This document shows positions 5,468-8,768 of a stretch of 8,768 bases of DNA, one piece after another. Both the position numbers and the translations under genes were made by a program. Each line of letters begins with the position of its first letter. Position 1 is the stretch's first letter. The stretch lies in contig QKAA01000090.1 of NCBI GenBank assembly GCA_003247275.1, forward strand, positions 1 through 8,768, read 5' to 3'. Under the pieces are notes generated by a model. That model saw only the letters and a list, made by a program, of their open reading frames with translations, was not told the origin of the DNA and searched no databases. The stretch comes from a bacterium. GTDB taxonomy: Bacteria; Patescibacteriota; Microgenomatia; UBA1400; RBG-16-45-19.

Positions 5468-8400
5468 TTACTCTGTAATAACAGCTCGTTCGGGAGATGT
5501 TGGAATAAGGCGACCAATGATAACATTCTCCTTCAAACCTATCAAGTAGTCTTCCTTTCCTTGGATGGAAGCTTCGGTCAAAATATTGGTGGTTTCTTGG
5601 AAAGAAGCAGCTGAGAGCCAACTTTGGGTGTGTAAACTGGCAGAAGAGACTCCAAGCATAATAATTTGAGCGGTAGCTGGTTCACCACCTTCGGTAATGA
5701 CAGCTTGATTTTCTCGGTTAAAGGCGGCTTTATCAATTATTTCTCCAGGGAGAAGACTGGTATCACCTGAGGATTCAATAACCACTTTATCGGACATACG
5801 TCGGATAATCACTTCAAAGTGTCGGTCATGAATCGGAATTCCCTGAGATTCATAGACTGATTGAATTTCATCAACCAAATAGGTCTGAGCTCCAAGGAGT
5901 CCACGAATGGCCAAGACTTCTTTGATGTCTAAACTACCAGCGGTTAATTGAGTGCCGGGACCAACAATATCGCCTGTGGCAACTTTAAGAATACTGGCTA
6001 AAGGTGCTGTGTACTCTTTGATCTCAACTGGTTTTGAAGATGATTTGATGGTGATTTTGTAGGAATTATCCAGCTCATCCACGGTGACTTCTCCAGCAAT
6101 TTCAGCGATAGGAGCAACATTTTTGGGAGTTCTGGTTTCAAATAATTCTTCAACGCGAGGTAGACCTTGAGTCACGTCTAAACCGACGATACCACCAGCG
6201 TGTTTGACCCGCATGGTTAACTGGGTACCTGGCTCACCAATACTTTGAGCAGCGACGACGCCGACTGGAGCACCCAAAGTCACGATCTCTTTGGTAGAGA
6301 AGTCGCGACCATAACATTTGGCACATAAGCCAAAAGGAGCCTCACAGGTAAGGGGCGAATAGACATCTGCTTCTTCGACTTTGGCAGCGGCAATGAGTTC
6401 AACCAAGTCTTCGTCGATGATTTGATTTTTGGCGACGATAACCTCTTTGGTCTCGGGGTTGACGATGTCACTGGCAGCAATGCGGCCCAAAATGCGTTTG
6501 GTGAAGAGTTGTCCGCGGCGAATACCGGTGGACAAGGTTATGTGATTTTCAGTACCACAGTCTTCATAGCGAATGATGGCATCGTGAGCCACGTCGACTA
6601 AACGACGAGTTAAGTAACCAGCATCAGCGGTTTTAAGAGCTGAATCAGTTAAACCTTTTCTGGAACCACGAGTGGAGGTCACGTATTCGAAAATGGATAA
6701 ACCTTCACGGAAGTTACTCTTGGTGGGAAGTTCGACGATTTTTCCTAAAGGATCAACAACGAGTCCGCGCATAGCGCCGAGCTGTTTGACCTGATCTTTA
6801 GAAGCACGAGTTCCACCAGAATCGATGATGATTTTAACTGCATTAGTTGGATCGTAGGCTGACCAAGTTTTATCAGCGATATCATCAGTGGTTTCCATCC
6901 AGATTTCTTGGGTTAAACGACGTTTTTCTTCTGAGGTAATTAAACCCATTTTGTAGTTATCTTGAACTGATTCTGCTTTTTTGTTGGCTGAATCAATGAT
7001 ATTTTTCTTATCATCAATCATGATGTTGTCAGCAACTGACACAGAAAGGCCAGATACGGTAGCAGCCCAGAAACCTAAGTTCTTGAATTCATCAATGAAT
7101 TGAACAACTCTTTCTTTGGGATAGAACTTGATAGCTTTTCGGACCAAATCTTTAACCACACCAACACTAATTGGTGAATTAAGGAATTGGAGTTTTTCTG
7201 GTAGGACTTCATTTAATAAAATGCGACCAACTGAAGTTTCGGTGATGCCACCTTTCAGATTCTCAGATTGAGGTAATCTAACTTTAATCGGTTGGCGAAG
7301 ACCAATGGCTTGAGATTGATACGCCAAAATTGCTTCTTCTTGATTAGCAAAAATGGTCGGATGCATGGATACTTCTGGATCAAGAGTGGTCATGTAGTAT
7401 GAACCCATAACCATTTCTTTGTTAGGAACGGTAATAGGAGATCCATCAGCGGGTTTTAATAAGTTGGAATCTGGCATCATTAAAGCAATAGCTTCTTCTT
7501 GAGCGGCTTTAGAGAGGGGCACGTGGACAGCCATTTGGTCACCATCGAAGTCAGCGTTGTATCCAGCACAGACACAAGGATGGATACGGATAGCGTTACC
7601 CTCAACTAAGACAGGGAAGAAAGCTTGAATACCCAGTTTGTGCAGAGTGGGAGCACGGTTTAGGAGCACAGGATGGTTTTCAATAATGCGCTCTAAGATG
7701 TCGTAGACTTCTGGGGTTCTTCTGGCTAAAGCGTGTTTGGCTGATTTAACGTTAGGAGCAATACCAGCTTTAATGAGTTCGCGAAGCACGTAGGGTCTGA
7801 ACATTTCGAGAGCCATGTCTTTGGGCAAACCACATTCGTTTAAGTTGAGTTCTGGACCGACAACGATAACCGAGCGACCTGAATAGTCAACACGTTTACC
7901 GAGTAAGTTTTGACGGAAACGACCCTGTTTACCTCGTAACATTTCAGAGAGAGATCGAAGTTCTTTTCTGACTCTTCTGGTGGTGTCTTTACTTTGGGAA
8001 GAATCAATTAAAGCGTCGACGGCTTCTTGAAGCATGCGTTTTTCGTTGCGCAAAATGATTTCAGGAGCACCAAGATCAATCAGGTGTTTTAAGCGGTTGT
8101 TACGATTGATAACTCGGCGATAGAGGTCATTTAGGTCAGAACTGGCGAAACGACCACCGGACAATTGAACCATAGGACGAAGATCGGGAGGAATAACGGG
8201 AACAACTCTCATGATCATCCATTCAGGATTGGTGGAAGATTTCTTCATGCCTTCAGCCACACGTAAGCGTTTGGTAGCTTTAATCTTTTTGGCACCAGTG
8301 GCTTCATGACTCTCTTCACGAAGTTTAGCAACGAGTGATTCGAGATCGATATTTCTGATTAATTCGAGGATAGCTTCGGCACCCATACCAACTCGAAGAT

Positions 8401-8768
8401 GGTCTGCTGCATCGTAGTCTAATAACTTGAGATATTCATCTTCGGTCACAATAGCTTTGACTTCTAAGCGTTTGACTATATCTTTGACTGCCTTAAAGAC
8501 GTTGTCAGCATTAACGAGCTCGTTATCAAGATTGGCCTTAATTTGTTGAATTTTTTGTTTACTCTTTAAGGTTGTTTCATTGATTTTGAGGTCTTGTTGT
8601 TCTTTATTTTTGGTGTGCTCTTTAATGCTTTCAAGCGTGGTTTGAAGATTCTCAGTCTCTTTTTCGATGGCTTTTTTGGCATCAGATTTGAGCTCATCTT
8701 TCTTCATTTCTACATCTTGATCGAGCTGTTCCATGATCTCTTTGCGTCGTTCATCATCAACTGAGAGA
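5468..8768 (-). CDS. rpoC: DNA-directed RNA polymerase subunit beta', 5' end outside window
   Basis: beta' carries the catalytic magnesium site of RNA polymerase. The frame is open to the window edge; residues here are numbered from the Met at 8734, with 11 more codons upstream ([11 protein letters not shown]). The missing N-terminus should hold the first zinc ribbon. The visible part begins with a charged coiled coil (about 1-90). Then come the clamp and lid/rudder region with [20 protein letters not shown] (193-212) and [20 protein letters not shown] (268-287), the catalytic [12 protein letters not shown] (393-404; Asp395, 397, 399), bridge-helix residues near 676-710, the second zinc site (Cys726, 797, 804, 807), the trigger loop [19 protein letters not shown] (830-848) and the C-terminal [16 protein letters not shown] (1041-1056). 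There is no large trigger-loop insertion of the E. coli SI3 kind. Oddities are VKH instead of TFH in the trigger helix, Arg689 where E. coli has a bridge-helix His, and an ending [15 protein letters not shown] without the usual AGTG. Confidence 0.99.
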   Translation of the reverse strand, partial: LSVDDERRKEIMEQLDQDVEMKKDELKSDAKKAIEKETENLQTTLESIKEHTKNKEQQDLKINETTLKSKQKIQQIKANLDNELVNADNVFKAVKDIVKRLEVKAIVTEDEYLKLLDYDAADHLRVGMGAEAILELIRNIDLESLVAKLREESHEATGAKKIKATKRLRVAEGMKKSSTNPEWMIMRVVPVIPPDLRPMVQLSGGRFASSDLNDLYRRVINRNNRLKHLIDLGAPEIILRNEKRMLQEAVDALIDSSQSKDTTRRVRKELRSLSEMLRGKQGRFRQNLLGKRVDYSGRSVIVVGPELNLNECGLPKDMALEMFRPYVLRELIKAGIAPNVKSAKHALARRTPEVYDILERIIENHPVLLNRAPTLHKLGIQAFFPVLVEGNAIRIHPCVCAGYNADFDGDQMAVHVPLSKAAQEEAIALMMPDSNLLKPADGSPITVPNKEMVMGSYYMTTLDPEVSMHPTIFANQEEAILAYQSQAIGLRQPIKVRLPQSENLKGGITETSVGRILLNEVLPEKLQFLNSPISVGVVKDLVRKAIKFYPKERVVQFIDEFKNLGFWAATVSGLSVSVADNIMIDDKKNIIDSANKKAESVQDNYKMGLITSEEKRRLTQEIWMETTDDIADKTWSAYDPTNAVKIIIDSGGTRASKDQVKQLGAMRGLVVDPLGKIVELPTKSNFREGLSIFEYVTSTRGSRKGLTDSALKTADAGYLTRRLVDVAHDAIIRYEDCGTENHITLSTGIRRGQLFTKRILGRIAASDIVNPETKEVIVAKNQIIDEDLVELIAAAKVEEADVYSPLTCEAPFGLCAKCYGRDFSTKEIVTLGAPVGVVAAQSIGEPGTQLTMRVKHAGGIVGLDVTQGLPRVEELFETRTPKNVAPIAEIAGEVTVDELDNSYKITIKSSSKPVEIKEYTAPLASILKVATGDIVGPGTQLTAGSLDIKEVLAIRGLLGAQTYLVDEIQSVYESQGIPIHDRHFEVIIRRMSDKVVIESSGDTSLLPGEIIDKAAFNRENQAVITEGGEPATAQIIMLGVSSASLHTQSWLSAASFQETTNILTEASIQGKEDYLIGLKENVIIGRLIPTSPERAVITE

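Noticed and set aside
4965..8734. UGA recoding as in Absconditabacteria or Gracilibacteria
   Set aside because: No in-frame TGA occurs in any of the long conserved genes, so the standard code explains everything seen.

Overview
The window is one uninterrupted minus-strand block of core information-processing genes. In transcription order, from high to low coordinates, it holds rpoC (5' end outside the window), rpsL, rpsG, fusA, tuf, rpsJ and rplC (3' end outside the window). This is the classical rpoBC - str operon - S10 operon arrangement read as a single run. I see no mobile elements, CRISPR arrays, tRNA or rRNA genes, and no convincing plus-strand gene.

Organism: the sequence is moderately AT-rich. 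All six visible stop codons are TAA or TAG, and no TGA interrupts any of roughly 2,900 codons. That gives no sign of UGA recoding, and this many codons make it unlikely. Several protein features point to a Candidate Phyla Radiation (Patescibacteria) genome, perhaps Microgenomates-like. These include an EF-Tu with DAPGH in place of DCPGH, a uS12 with a longer N-terminal part, an uL3 with 'GGPKTHGQSDR' and a shortened middle, and a beta' with a coiled-coil insertion like that of Actinobacteria plus an unusual trigger loop. The Patescibacteria call rests on remembered family patterns, not on a search. Chloroflexota is the main alternative.

Layout: rpoC runs from the right edge to 5468. A 74-nt A-rich gap leads to rpsL, then a 9-nt gap to rpsG, a 62-nt gap to fusA, a 35-nt gap to tuf, a 78-nt gap with a strong 16-bp hairpin to rpsJ, and a 105-nt gap with two further structured hairpins to rplC. 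The genes encode the catalytic RNA polymerase subunit, three small-subunit proteins (uS12, uS7, uS10), the two main elongation GTPases and one large-subunit protein (uL3). Co-transcription would keep RNA polymerase, ribosomes and elongation factors in proportion. I found no convincing promoter inside the window.

Most of the window is ordinary housekeeping DNA and I do not see an undescribed multi-gene system. The most interesting signals are non-coding. The tuf-rpsJ and rpsJ-rplC spacers fold into hairpins that contain G-U wobbles only in the minus-strand RNA. The last hairpin can hide the rplC ribosome binding site. A 9-codon ORF overlaps the rpsJ stop codon and runs into the first hairpin of that spacer. 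Together these look like a possible autoregulatory leader placed between rpsJ and rplC.
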